The notes under the pieces: generated by a model
Databases searched by the model: none
The model's input: the letters and a program-made list of their open reading frames with translations, nothing else
Told to the model about the DNA's origin: nothing
Shown here: positions 55,468-64,000 of the stretch, in pieces
How the letters are laid out: the number at the start of each line of letters is the position of its first letter
Position numbering within the stretch: the stretch's first letter is position 1
Assembly: GCF_001054325.1 (NCBI RefSeq)
Contig: NZ_JVVM01000033.1
Coordinates: 62,001-126,000, forward strand
DNA length: 64,000 nt
Source of the DNA: Corynebacterium vitaeruminis
GTDB lineage: Bacteria > Actinomycetota > Actinomycetes > Mycobacteriales > Mycobacteriaceae
Reading direction: 5' to 3'
Program-made: the position numbers and the translations under genes

Positions 55468-56833
55468 GCCCCAGCGATGCCACGACGCCTGCCGCCGACA
55501 GTGCTACCGGCAACCACATGGCGTTACTCATTGCGGTGGTGAAGTCGCCACGGTTGCTGCTGAGCGCCGCAGCCATGACGGTGGCAATCAGCGCGCTGCC
55601 CAGCACACTGCCAATCTGTCGGATGGTGTTGTACACACCGGAGGCGGCACCGGCGAGGGACGGATCAATGTTGCGGGTCGCGGCCGTCGACAGTGTGCCC
55701 CAAATAAACGCGTTGGCCACACCGAACGCAGCACCCGGCAGTAGCAGCCACAGCACGGAGAGGTCCTCGTGAATGAGGTAGTGAAACCCGAGCATGCCCA
55801 CCAGCGAGGACCCAAAACCGATCAGCGCGAACTCGCGGAACTTCAATCGGTCCAGCATTCGCCCAGTCCAGGGCGCCATGACACCGGAAATGAGCGCCTG
55901 TGGCACCAGCAGCAGTGAGGCCTGGATGGTCGACAGGTCGCGGGCATTCTGGGCGAAGAGGATGATCGGGAAACCAACCGCGACCACCAGCGCTCCCATC
56001 ACGGCAATGGCCAGCGAGGAGATGGTGAAGTTGCGATCCTTAAAAAGGGACAGCGGCATCAGCGGTTCGGCCGTGGTCTTGGCCTCCCACGCAGTGAACA
56101 GTCCAAGAATCACCACGCCACCGGCAATCAATGCCCAGATCCAACCGGACCAGCCGGCACTCTCCCCCTCCTGAATGCCGAAGACCAGCAGGAACATACC
56201 AATCGCGCTGAGCACGACGCCCAGATAGTCAATCTTGTTGCGGTGCGTCTCGAAAGTCGGCAGATAGCGAAACGCGAAGACGAGCCCGACTACGCCGATT
56301 GGCACATTAATAAGGAAAATCCAACGCCAGCTCAGCAGCTGAATCAACACGCCACCAGCCAGCGGCCCCGTCAGCGAAGCAATTCCGGCCGCCGCTCCCC
56401 ACAGGCCCATCGCCGCACCGCGATGCGCCGGTGGAAACATCTGCGTAATCAGCGCCATCGTCTGCGGTGTCAGCAGCGCGGCCCCCAGTCCCTGCACCAC
56501 GCGGGCAATGATCAGCATGCTTAACGACGGCGCCAACCCACACGCCAGCGACGCCAACACGAAGATAACCAAGCCCGCTACATAGGTGTGCTTGACTCCC
56601 CAGAGGTCACCGAGCCTGCCGGTAATAAGCAACGGCACCGCATAGGCCAGCAAATAACCACTGGTCACCCACATGACCTGGTTGAGCTCACCGCCCAGTT
56701 CATGCTGGATGGTGTTGATGCCAACAGTGACAATAGTGGCGTCGACCAGGATCATGAAGAAGCCGAGCAATACGGTCCACAGCGCTGGCCACGCCTTTTG
56801 AGGATCAAACTGAGTATTCAAATCTGTAGCCAC
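55451..56833 (-). CDS. DHA2 family MFS drug transporter
   Basis: 460 residues, start GTG 56833. Fourteen-helix EmrB/QacA type: LVDATIVTVGINTIQ (helix 1 motif D1), GRLGDLWGVKH (motif A) and GAALLTPQTMALI. It probably expels cationic or hydrophobic compounds. Its start codon is 8 bases from a divergent short gene. Confidence 0.92.
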   Translation of the reverse strand: MATDLNTQFDPQKAWPALWTVLLGFFMILVDATIVTVGINTIQHELGGELNQVMWVTSGYLLAYAVPLLITGRLGDLWGVKHTYVAGLVIFVLASLACGLAPSLSMLIIARVVQGLGAALLTPQTMALITQMFPPAHRGAAMGLWGAAAGIASLTGPLAGGVLIQLLSWRWIFLINVPIGVVGLVFAFRYLPTFETHRNKIDYLGVVLSAIGMFLLVFGIQEGESAGWSGWIWALIAGGVVILGLFTAWEAKTTAEPLMPLSLFKDRNFTISSLAIAVMGALVVAVGFPIILFAQNARDLSTIQASLLLVPQALISGVMAPWTGRMLDRLKFREFALIGFGSSLVGMLGFHYLIHEDLSVLWLLLPGAAFGVANAFIWGTLSTAATRNIDPSLAGAASGVYNTIRQIGSVLGSALIATVMAAALSSNRGDFTTAMSNAMWLPVALSAAGVVASLGLKNPK

Positions 56834-56841
56834 TCGGAGTC

Positions 56842-57093
56842 ATGTTAGTTGATGGCACTTTCATTATCGGCTTCTCCTACGCCAAGAAGCACATGGCTAT
56901 CGCCCCGGAGCGCGATGGCATCGTGAAATTCGCCGACGAATTCGATGATAGTGGCCTCTCCTACGGCAAGATGATGGTCCGCTTCCCCTGGCCGAAGGAC
57001 GGCAAGGCCGAGTCCATGCCGCTGGACCTGCTTGCCAAGATGATTGAGTTCAACATGGAGGACAAGCGCGGGATGACCAAGTTCTGGCGGTAG
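56842..57093 (+). pseudogene. 5'-truncated DUF1801-like gene
   Basis: 83 residues. FIIGFSYAKKHMAIAPERDGI corresponds to the middle and end of DUF1801/YdhG-type proteins (shown here as GFSYAKKHMAIAPE), which are normally about 110-130 residues. The N-terminal third is missing, an in-frame stop lies 15 bases upstream of the ATG, and only 8 bases separate it from the divergent MFS start codon. So it is probably a remnant, though a short functional protein is possible. Confidence 0.5.
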
Positions 57094-57115
57094 GCCAGAC
57101 TCAAACCAAACCCAC

Positions 57116-57322
57116 CTACATCGCTAAATCCGCCAGGGCATCCTCATCAACAATGGCCGTCCACCGTCGGCCCGAATCGATGATGCCCTCGCGCTTCCAC
57201 TTGCTCATCACCCGCGAGACCAACGCCCCAGCACTTGCGACTGCCAATACCGGGTGCGGCTGGTACGAGCGTGGCAATTGAAACGGCCGACGCATCCGAC
57301 GACTTGTGGCCACGCTATTCAC
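57116..57322 (-). pseudogene. C-terminal remnant of a Crp/Fnr-type regulator
   Basis: The 68-codon frame ends with ALVSRVMSKWKREGIIDSGR and AIVDEDALADLAM, the helix-turn-helix and terminal part of Crp/Fnr regulators (usual length about 220). Nothing of the cyclic-nucleotide domain is left and the beginning of the frame is unrelated sequence. A broken gene. Confidence 0.6.
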
Positions 57323-57466
57323 CTATCGATGCGCTGTAGCGTGTCCACAAGTGAATAGCGCATCGATAGGTGAGAGGGACTGGCCCACAGCGTGCGCATA
57401 AGTGCCGAAAAACATCGATAAGTGAGACAAATACATCGATAAGTGCCCGAAACCTGGCCATAAGTG
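57313..57466. repeat. cluster of CAT(CGAT)AAGTG motifs with a 17-bp inverted repeat
   Basis: CATCGATAAGTG occurs at 57413-57424 and 57434-57445, CATCGATAGGTG at 57361-57372 and its reverse complement at 57320-57331. CATAAGTG occurs at 57397-57404 and 57459-57466. The pair TCACCTATCGATGCGCT / AGCGCATCGATAGGTGA forms a perfect 17-bp inverted repeat. The cluster lies between a gene remnant and the tRNA terminator and has no coding explanation. Confidence 0.75.
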
Positions 57467-57547
57467 CCGGACAAGCCAACAAACTGCCCCAACAACCTGC
57501 CTCTGCTTCAACCCAAGCCCCACTCCAACCGCCACCACAAACAAAAA

Positions 57548-57577
57548 ATCCCCGGAAGCTTTTACACTTCCGGGGAT
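57548..57577 (-). terminator. rho-independent terminator of tRNA-Leu
   Basis: ATCCCCGGAAG and CTTCCGGGGAT form a perfect 11-bp stem with an 8-base loop, followed on the minus strand by a T-run. It stands 8 bases behind the tRNA end. Confidence 0.9.
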
Positions 57578-57585
57578 CTTCACTG

Positions 57586-57669
57586 TGGGCGAAGGGGGAC
57601 TTGAACCCCCACGTCCGTAAAGGACACTGGCACCTGAAGCCAGCGCGTCTGCCATTCCGCCACTCGCCC
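57586..57669 (-). tRNA. tRNA-Leu (anticodon CAG)
   Basis: On the minus strand the gene starts GGGCGAGTGGCGGAATGG. The anticodon stem CTGGC/GCCAG encloses TT-CAG-GT, a long variable arm follows (class II tRNA), and the T arm GGGGGTTCAAGTCCCCC is perfect. The acceptor stem GGGCGAG pairs with TTCGCCC with one G-T pair. The discriminator is A and CCA is not encoded. Confidence 0.95.
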
Positions 57670-57862
57670 GTGGGAACGAATAGAACTATAACACCCCGCG
57701 CTAATACACTACCAAATCCCCAGGACAGCGCCCGTTTTTCACCATTTTTCAACAGTTTTTAAGCGCCATTTAACGCTTAGCAACAGCCACTTACTGCACA
57801 ATCACCGTCACTATTTGATAAACCTCAGCAGTTCCTAGCCCTCAACTGAAGGTGTAGGGCTC

Positions 57863-57868
57863 TATACT
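57863..57868 (+). promoter_or_regulatory. candidate -10 box of the fhaA operon
   Basis: TATACT, preceded by an inverted repeat AGCCCT...AGGGCT, lies about 90 bases upstream of fhaA. No strong -35 is seen. It is the best promoter candidate in the 285-base gap before the operon. Confidence 0.35.
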
Positions 57869-57954
57869 GTTTCTTAAGTAACGATAATTTTTAGTGCACA
57901 TTTCTCACGTAACCCGCCGCGGTTTGGCGGGAGAAGGCGAATTTCTTTAGTCAT

Positions 57955-58854
57955 ATGGATTTCCTAGGACGCATCCGCAAGCTCGACAGCTCGCTTCAGC
58001 GCGGGCTCGACAACAGCTTTGCGCGCGTGTTCGGCGGCAAGGTTGTCCCGAATGAGTTAGAAGAATGCCTGAAGCAGGAAATTGAAGACTTCCTGATGCA
58101 GGACGCCAACGGTCAGTACTTGGCTCCCAATGATTTCCGCATTGGTATCAGCGCCGCCGATTACAAGAACCTTTCCGCGTCCGAGCCGAACCTGCCGAAT
58201 CAGTTGGCCGACCGCATGACGCGCTACTGCCGAAACAACGGCTGGGGTTTCACCGGTTCCATCAGCGTCCACCTGCAGGCAGTGGAGTCGCTTCACACCG
58301 GTCAGCTGAAGACCGCAAGCACTTTCACCGAGGACACCGTAGGCACCTCGGAGTTCGTGCCTTTCGTTGACAACGCCGATGATGCCAACACTGACGCAGC
58401 CCCGTCGCAAAGCGATGACGAACCCCAAGCCGCAGAGACCTCTGCCGCCTACCACCCACAGCCGGAAGCTGAGCAGTTCCCCACTGCTTCCCGTCCCGCC
58501 CCTACCGCCGACCCGGAAGCGGCAACTGAGCTAAGCAACTCGGCCATGGGCGGCGGCCAGCCGCAGGAAAAGACTGTCACTCTGCTGTTGCAGGATGGCT
58601 CCTCCCGCGTGTTTGAAGTACGCCAGGGCTCGAACATCATCGGCCGTGGCACCGCTTCCGACTTCCGTCTCCCGGACACTGGTGTTTCTCGCCAGCATGC
58701 GGAAATCACGTGGGATGGCCAGGATGCGGTTCTCGTCGATTTGCATTCAACCAACGGAACCATTGTCAATGGCGAACCCATTGATAACTGGCTGCTGGCC
58801 GACGGTGATGAGATCTCGCTGGGACACTCTGTTCTCGAAGTTCAGATTCGCTGA
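57955..58854 (+). CDS. fhaA: FHA domain protein FhaA
   Basis: 299 residues. N-terminal DUF3662 domain (about 1-115), an acidic low-complexity linker (about 125-200), and a C-terminal FHA domain with IGRGTASDFRLPDTGVSRQH and LHSTNGTIVNG, shown here as GRGTASDFRLP and STNGTIVNG, containing the phosphothreonine-binding Arg, Ser and Asn. It reads kinase phosphorylation of cell-wall proteins such as MviN. First gene of the operon fhaA-fhaB-pstP-rodA-pbpA-pknA. Confidence 0.95.
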   Translation: MDFLGRIRKLDSSLQRGLDNSFARVFGGKVVPNELEECLKQEIEDFLMQDANGQYLAPNDFRIGISAADYKNLSASEPNLPNQLADRMTRYCRNNGWGFTGSISVHLQAVESLHTGQLKTASTFTEDTVGTSEFVPFVDNADDANTDAAPSQSDDEPQAAETSAAYHPQPEAEQFPTASRPAPTADPEAATELSNSAMGGGQPQEKTVTLLLQDGSSRVFEVRQGSNIIGRGTASDFRLPDTGVSRQHAEITWDGQDAVLVDLHSTNGTIVNGEPIDNWLLADGDEISLGHSVLEVQIR

Positions 58855-58989
58855 TTCAGACCCGCTAAGTAGTGAAATTCACCAGGTTCGGGCGTCACTC
58901 CCCTAGGTTTGCCGACACATTCCTGGAATAATTACGTCCGTGTGTTCGGTTGCGGACCCACCAGCTCTATATAAGGAGGTTCCTCGGAC

Positions 58990-59451
58990 GTGGAAGCTAT
59001 CGTTTTTCTGCTTTCGCGCATCGGTGTGCTGGTCGTCCTGTGGTTTTTCATTTGGATGACACTTCGCACCCTGCGTACAGAAACAACAGGTTCGGCTCCG
59101 CTGCGCCCACTTCGGCAGACCAGCAGCGCTCCGGCCAAGCGTTTCCAGCGCTCGCAGACTCCGCATCAGCTCCTTGTCACCTCGGGGCCGCTGGCGGGTT
59201 CGCGCATGAACTTGAATAGTCAACGGGACATCACTATTGGTCGTTCAGAGTCGAATGCTTTCGTTCTTAACGATGATTTCGCTTCCGGCCAGCACGCTCG
59301 CGTCATCAACCGCGACGGCATTTGGTACTTGGAGGATCTGGACTCCCGCAATGGCACATTCCTCAATGGCCAGCGCGTGGAACAGCCGGAACGCCTAGCT
59401 CCGGGTATGGAATTTCGCATTGGCCGTACAACTTTGAGGTTGCAACCATGA
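58990..59451 (+). CDS. fhaB: FHA domain protein FhaB (FipA)
   Basis: 153 residues, GTG 58990 with AAGGAGG at 58974-58980. An N-terminal membrane helix (about 2-22) is followed by the FHA domain (IGRSESNAFVLNDD, SGQHARV, DSRNGTFLNGQ). In mycobacteria it links the kinases to FtsZ/FtsQ and division. Its stop overlaps the pstP start (ATGA). Confidence 0.95.
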   Translation: MEAIVFLLSRIGVLVVLWFFIWMTLRTLRTETTGSAPLRPLRQTSSAPAKRFQRSQTPHQLLVTSGPLAGSRMNLNSQRDITIGRSESNAFVLNDDFASGQHARVINRDGIWYLEDLDSRNGTFLNGQRVEQPERLAPGMEFRIGRTTLRLQP

Positions 59452-60818
59452 GTCTTGCACTGAATTACACGGCCCGCTCTGACCGCGGCCTCATCCGACA
59501 GAACAACGAGGACTCCGCCTATGCGGGTTCGCGTCTGCTCGCGCTTGCCGACGGCATGGGCGGCCACGCCGCCGGAGAAATCGCATCCCAGCTGATGATC
59601 GCGGCCGTTTCTCGGCTGGACAATGATCAGCCCGGCCCCGATTTGCTCGAGTCCCTGCGCCGTGCCTGCATTGAGGGCAACAACTCCATTGCGGATGAAA
59701 TTGATCAGAACCCCTCGACGCAGGGCATGGGCACCACGCTGACTGCTCTGCTTTTCGACGGCACCCGCCTGGGCATGTGCCATGTCGGTGACTCGCGTGG
59801 CTATCTGCTGCGCGACGGGGAACTCATTCGTATTACCCGGGATGACACCTATGTGCAGTCGCTGGTGGACGAGGGCAATATCACCGAAGAAGAAGCGGCA
59901 GTTCACCCGCAGCGCTCACTGATTTTGAAGGCTCTTACCGGTCGTCCGGTGGAGCCTACTTTGTCTTATCGCGATGTCCACGAGGGCGACCGCTACCTTT
60001 TGTGCTCGGATGGTCTGTCCGATCCGGTGTCTGCGGACACCATCAAGGATGTGCTCTCCGAGGGCACTCCGGACGAGGCCGCTACCAAGCTCATTGACTA
60101 CGCATTGAAGTCCGGTGGTCCGGATAACGTCACCGTGGTGATTGCCGATGTTGTTGATTCGTCGGCACGCACGCCTTACGAGCCCGCCCTGGCCGGCGCC
60201 CTGCAGAGTGCGGATGAGGAACTCCCCCGCCCCAATACTGCAGCGGGTCGCGCGGCAGCATTGCGCCCGCGGAAGTCGCAGGAAATTGCCGTGACTTCGG
60301 AGCCGGAGAAGAAGGCTTCCAAGGGCAAGTGGCTCGTTATCTCTGTGGTTCTGGTGCTGGTGGCCGGTTTGGCCGGCCTTGGTATTTGGGGCTGGCAGAA
60401 GAAGGAGTCGATGTACCATCTCGCAGTGGTTGACGGGAACGTGCAATTGATGCACGGCGTGCCCGGTAGTTTGCTGGGCTTCGATCTGCAAGAGCCGCAT
60501 CAGTTCATCTGTTTGACCGATGACAACGAGGTTCAGCTGCCTCCGGCCGGGACGCCGAAGGAGAAGGTCAACTGCCACATCATGACGCCGGGTGATCTCT
60601 CGCCGGCGGCACGCAATTCGCTGGATGGTCTGCCGGCTGATTCCTACGACGGTGTCAGCGACCAGATCGGCCGCTTAGCGGAGTCGGCACTGCCGGTATG
60701 TCTGTCCGTTTCCGACGATGACAGCACCAATGGCAACAAGGACACCACATCCGCCGACAAGAAAGATGAAAAGCTGGGCTCGAAGCCAGGAGTCAACTGT
60801 AGGCAGGTGCGAAAATGA
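59448..60818 (+). CDS. pstP: PP2C-type Ser/Thr protein phosphatase
   Basis: 456 residues from ATG 59448. The N-terminal PP2C domain has the metal-binding motifs NNEDS, LADGMGGHAAG, GDSRGYLLR, CSDGLSD and GPDNVTVVI. A transmembrane helix near residue 300-320 and an extracytoplasmic domain of about 130 residues follow. It removes phosphates placed by PknA and PknB. It overlaps rodA by 4 bases. Confidence 0.96.
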   Translation: MSLALNYTARSDRGLIRQNNEDSAYAGSRLLALADGMGGHAAGEIASQLMIAAVSRLDNDQPGPDLLESLRRACIEGNNSIADEIDQNPSTQGMGTTLTALLFDGTRLGMCHVGDSRGYLLRDGELIRITRDDTYVQSLVDEGNITEEEAAVHPQRSLILKALTGRPVEPTLSYRDVHEGDRYLLCSDGLSDPVSADTIKDVLSEGTPDEAATKLIDYALKSGGPDNVTVVIADVVDSSARTPYEPALAGALQSADEELPRPNTAAGRAAALRPRKSQEIAVTSEPEKKASKGKWLVISVVLVLVAGLAGLGIWGWQKKESMYHLAVVDGNVQLMHGVPGSLLGFDLQEPHQFICLTDDNEVQLPPAGTPKEKVNCHIMTPGDLSPAARNSLDGLPADSYDGVSDQIGRLAESALPVCLSVSDDDSTNGNKDTTSADKKDEKLGSKPGVNCRQVRK

Positions 60819-62176
60819 GTGAAACTACCACGAAGCGACAGCTTCGGATGAAGGAAATGCTCCTGCTGCTGCTGTCGGCAGGATTGTTGCTTTTGGCACT
60901 TATTTCGCTGGAGCTGGCTCAGGGCAACTCCCTGACCTCCGATGTTTTTTACATCATCGGTGGATTCTTTGTGATCTTTGCGGTGGCGCACATCGCGCTG
61001 ACCTTTGTGGCACCCAATGCCGATCAGGTGATGCTGCCGGTTGCGGCCACGCTCAATGCGCTGGGGCTGGTGATGATTCACCGCCTTGACCTGGCCAATG
61101 ACACCTCGTTGGTGCGCAACCAGATCATGTGGACCGTGCTCAGCGTGGCGCTATTTATCGGCGTGATTGTCCTCGTGCGCAACCATCATTCACTGTCGCA
61201 GTACTCGTATCTGCTGGGGCTCGGTGGACTGATTCTGCTGGCACTGCCACTGGTGTGGCCGTCGTCGATTAACTCCGATGCCCGTATCTGGATTTCCATC
61301 GGCCCGTTTTCCATGCAGCCGGGTGAGTTCGCCAAAGTTATGCTGCTGATTTTCTTTGCGCAGCTGCTGGTGAATAAGCGTTCGCTGTTCAATGTCGCAG
61401 GCAAGCGTTTCCTGGGTATTGATTTCCCACGTGTTCGCGACCTCGGCCCGATTCTGCTGATTTGGGGCATTGCTACCGTCATCATGGCCCTGCAGAATGA
61501 CTTTGGCCCGGCGCTGGTGCTCTTCGGTACCGTGCTGGCAATGCTCTACGCTGCCACCGGTCGTGGCTCCTGGCTGATTATCGGCATGGTGCTGGTGACC
61601 ATCGGTGGCGTCGGCGTCTACATGGTGTCCGACAAGATTCAGGCGCGCGTCACGCACTTCCTGGACCCGTTGGGTTCCTACGACGTGGGCGGCTACCAGC
61701 TCTCGCAGGGACTGTTCGGCATGAGCTGGGGCGGCATCAGCGGCACCGGCCTGGGCCAGGGCTACCCGCAGAACATCCCAGTGGCACACTCTGACTTCAT
61801 CCTCTCCGCCTTTGGCGAGGAGCTCGGTTTCACCGGTCTGAGTGCCATCATCCTGCTGTTCGCGATTCTGATTTCCCGCGCTATTTCAGCCAGCTTGGCG
61901 GTGCGTGATTCCTTCGGCAAGCTGCTGGCGGCCGGTGTCGCATTCTCGATGGCCATTCAGCTGTTCGTGGTTGCAGCCGGCGTTTCCAAGCTGATGCCAC
62001 TGACCGGTCTGACCACACCGTTCATGTCAGCGGGTGGTTCCTCACTGCTGGCCAGCTACATCATGTTGGCTATCGTGCTGCGCGTGTCCGACGAGGCCAA
62101 CCGACCCTGGGGTATTCCGAGCAATCCTTCCAGCTCCAACGAAGCTGCCAACACGACTCAGGGGGTGAACCAGTAG
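60815..62176 (+). CDS. rodA: SEDS glycosyltransferase RodA
   Basis: 453 residues with about ten to twelve transmembrane helices. SEDS motifs: MQPGEFAKVMLLIF, LQNDFGPALVLFG, GGYQLSQGLFGM and MPLTGLTTPFMSAGGSSLL. It polymerises lipid II into glycan strands with PbpA. It begins inside the pstP stop (ATGA) and ends directly before pbpA. Confidence 0.96.
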   Translation: MSETTTKRQLRMKEMLLLLLSAGLLLLALISLELAQGNSLTSDVFYIIGGFFVIFAVAHIALTFVAPNADQVMLPVAATLNALGLVMIHRLDLANDTSLVRNQIMWTVLSVALFIGVIVLVRNHHSLSQYSYLLGLGGLILLALPLVWPSSINSDARIWISIGPFSMQPGEFAKVMLLIFFAQLLVNKRSLFNVAGKRFLGIDFPRVRDLGPILLIWGIATVIMALQNDFGPALVLFGTVLAMLYAATGRGSWLIIGMVLVTIGGVGVYMVSDKIQARVTHFLDPLGSYDVGGYQLSQGLFGMSWGGISGTGLGQGYPQNIPVAHSDFILSAFGEELGFTGLSAIILLFAILISRAISASLAVRDSFGKLLAAGVAFSMAIQLFVVAAGVSKLMPLTGLTTPFMSAGGSSLLASYIMLAIVLRVSDEANRPWGIPSNPSSSNEAANTTQGVNQ

Positions 62177-63613
62177 ATGAATAAGACCATTCGCCAAATC
62201 TTTGTTGTCGTACTTGGACTCTTCGTCCTTCTGCTGGCGAACCTGACCTACATTCAGGGCTTCCAGCAGGATAAGTACGCCTACAATCCGCTGAATAGCC
62301 GCCAGTTCCTGGAGGAAAAGTCCAAACCTCGCGGCCAGATCACCACCGATGGCGCCATTTTGGCCCACTCGGTCAAGGGCGATAACGGTTTCTACGACCG
62401 CAGCTACGACACCGATCCGGAGGCCTACGCCGCAGTGGTCGGGTACCTGTCGGACATCTACGGCTCCGCCGGTATCGAACGCTCTCAGAACGAAATCTTG
62501 AACGGCAGCGACCCTTCGCTGTTTACCTCCCGCGCCCTCGACATGGTCACGGGCAAGGAACCCTCTGGCGCCTCCACCGAGCTGACACTGTTGCCGGAGG
62601 CTCAGCTGACTGCGTACCGCCAGCTCGCCGAGCGCGGCTACGTCGGCTCCGCCGTCGCCATTCGCCCATCGACGGGTGAGATTCTCGCGATGGCCTCCAC
62701 GCCGTCGTTCAACCCGAACGACATCGCCGCCGGCGACGAGACCGCCTGGCAGTCCCTCAACAGCAACGAAGGCGCTCCACTGCTCAACCATGCCACTCAG
62801 CGTCCGCTGCCACCGGGTTCCACCTTCAAGGTGCTAACCACGGTGACGGCTCTGGAGCAAGGTGCCTCCCCGGACACCTCGGTCACTGGCGCACCGCAGA
62901 TTACGCTGCCGGATACCACCACCACGTTGGAGAACTACGGTGGTTCGACCTGTGGTGGGGCCAGTACTACTCTCCGTCAGGCTTTCGCACAGTCCTGTAA
63001 TACGGCATTCGCTGAGCTCGGTATGCAGTACGGGGCCGATGCTCTCAAGGACGTCGCTAAGCGATTCGGCATCGGTGAGACCCACGACGACACGGGCCTG
63101 CCGATTGAGGCCTCCACCGTCGGTGAGATCCCGGATACGTCCTCGCTGGGACAGACCTCGATCGGTCAGCGCGACGTGTCCTTCACGCCGCTGGACAACG
63201 CGATCATCGCCGCGACGATTGCCAACGGCGGCGTCCGCATGGAACCGCAGATCATCAAATCGGTGCGCGGCGCCGACCTCTCCGAAATCAAGTCCTTCAA
63301 GCCGATCGAGGTTGGTGAGGCCATTTCGCCGGAGGTCGCGGAGACCGTGACTGAGCTGATGCGCGGTTCCGAGTCACACTCGGGCGGCAACGGTTCGCGT
63401 ATTGCCTCCAAGACCGGTACCGCGGAACACGGTGCCGTCCGCGGCGAGTACGCACCGCACGTCTGGTACATTGCCTTTGCTCCGGACTCCGATGTCGCCG
63501 TGGCTGTCGTCGTGGAAAACGGTGGCGGTCAGGGCCAAGGCGCCACCGGCGCATCCGTCGCTGCCCCGATTGGCCGCGCGCTCATTAACGCGGTCGAACA
63601 GGCAGGTGGATAA
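62177..63613 (+). CDS. pbpA: penicillin-binding protein PbpA (class B transpeptidase)
   Basis: 478 residues: N-terminal signal anchor (about 7-25), then the transpeptidase with Ser215-x-x-Lys218 (GSTFK), Ser273-x-Asn275 (SCN) and Lys412-Thr-Gly-Thr. It cross-links peptidoglycan together with RodA. Its start is adjacent to the rodA stop. Confidence 0.97.
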   Translation: MNKTIRQIFVVVLGLFVLLLANLTYIQGFQQDKYAYNPLNSRQFLEEKSKPRGQITTDGAILAHSVKGDNGFYDRSYDTDPEAYAAVVGYLSDIYGSAGIERSQNEILNGSDPSLFTSRALDMVTGKEPSGASTELTLLPEAQLTAYRQLAERGYVGSAVAIRPSTGEILAMASTPSFNPNDIAAGDETAWQSLNSNEGAPLLNHATQRPLPPGSTFKVLTTVTALEQGASPDTSVTGAPQITLPDTTTTLENYGGSTCGGASTTLRQAFAQSCNTAFAELGMQYGADALKDVAKRFGIGETHDDTGLPIEASTVGEIPDTSSLGQTSIGQRDVSFTPLDNAIIAATIANGGVRMEPQIIKSVRGADLSEIKSFKPIEVGEAISPEVAETVTELMRGSESHSGGNGSRIASKTGTAEHGAVRGEYAPHVWYIAFAPDSDVAVAVVVENGGGQGQGATGASVAAPIGRALINAVEQAGG

Positions 63614-63615
63614 GT

Positions 63616-64000
63616 ATGGATGCCCACCAAGTTCAAGATATCGTCGGCAACCGCTATCACGTCCGCCGTCTGCTCGGCCGTGGCGGCATGTCCACCGTCT
63701 GGCTTGCCGACGACGCCAACAGCGGCGAACTGGTTGCTATCAAACTTCTGAACCAGGAGTACTCGGACAATTACGAGTTCCGGCAGCGCTTCCAGAACGA
63801 AGCTGCTGCTGCCCGCAGCGTCAACAGCCCGAACGTGGTGAAGATTGTCACCTACGAGGAAGGCGACATCGGCAGCCACGGCGCGTGTTACATCGTCATG
63901 GAGTACATCCGTGGTGAATCCCTGTCGCAGGTGCTGCAGCGACGTCGCACCTTGCCGGAGCACCTGATGCTCGACGTACTGGAGCAGACTGCGCACGGCC
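63616..64000 (+). CDS. pknA: serine/threonine protein kinase PknA (N-terminal part)
   Basis: 128 codons are seen before the window ends. The glycine-rich loop GRGGMSTVW (21-29), catalytic Lys43 (VAIKLL), a helix C Glu and the hinge MEYIRGESL are present. Position directly behind pbpA, with the order fha-pstP-rodA-pbpA, identifies it as PknA rather than PknB. Confidence 0.93.
   Translation, partial: MDAHQVQDIVGNRYHVRRLLGRGGMSTVWLADDANSGELVAIKLLNQEYSDNYEFRQRFQNEAAAARSVNSPNVVKIVTYEEGDIGSHGACYIVMEYIRGESLSQVLQRRRTLPEHLMLDVLEQTAHG

Overview
The window looks like chromosomal DNA of a high-GC Gram-positive bacterium of the order Mycobacteriales, most probably Corynebacterium. The right edge carries the ordered block fhaA-fhaB-pstP-rodA-pbpA-pknA, which in corynebacteria and mycobacteria lies near the replication origin. 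A near-perfect ParB site (parS) at 14766-14781 also fits an origin-proximal position. Other actinobacterial signs are a small secreted Rpf, a DUF222/HNH (13E12-type) protein, a GT87 glycosyltransferase, an FhaA-type kinase substrate and frequent GTG starts. Species cannot be fixed from the sequence alone.

Layout. 1-3485: the start of a membrane protein (minus strand, cut by the edge), an AT-rich regulatory gap with a dyad, a small membrane protein, and a three-part membrane/cupredoxin/copper nitrite reductase fusion. 3545-9719: glutamate synthase gltB-gltD. 10026-24964: mostly housekeeping and lipid or redox metabolism: a nuclease lipoprotein, FadD, two SDRs, parS, FadH, a minus-strand run hydrolase-ogt-nitroreductase, a CDF metal exporter, HrpB, GT87, YggS and a Tat-exported Rieske protein. 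24979-31280: accessory genes: a class II-like Fic protein behind a poly-G tract and a large inverted repeat, an MFS exporter, a reductase/SDR pair, YciI, a HicB antitoxin behind a broken toxin-like frame, and an RMF-like small protein.

31298-42230: a complete type I-E CRISPR-Cas locus. It has 28 repeats (27 spacers), then, all on the minus strand, cas3-cse1-cse2-cas7-cas5-cas6-cas1-cas2 feeding into a very short leader. The CRISPR trailer flank, including a terminal degenerate repeat, recurs in direct orientation upstream of cas3, so the whole system is bracketed by about 50-bp imperfect direct repeats. This is the most unusual structural feature of the window.

42250-57093: PepSY protein, aldo/keto reductase, an AT-rich KAP-family P-loop NTPase (a possible defence or transferred gene), an oxidoreductase/hydrolase/flavin monooxygenase cluster, GNAT, DUF222/HNH, Rpf, an App1-type phosphatase coupled to an AAA ATPase, and a DHA2 MFS pump. 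56842-57585: a decayed stretch with a truncated DUF1801-like gene, the C-terminal remnant of a Crp/Fnr regulator and a cluster of CAT(CGAT)AAGTG motifs, ending at tRNA-Leu(CAG) and its terminator. 57955-64000: the Ser/Thr phosphorylation and cell-elongation operon, running off the right edge inside pknA.
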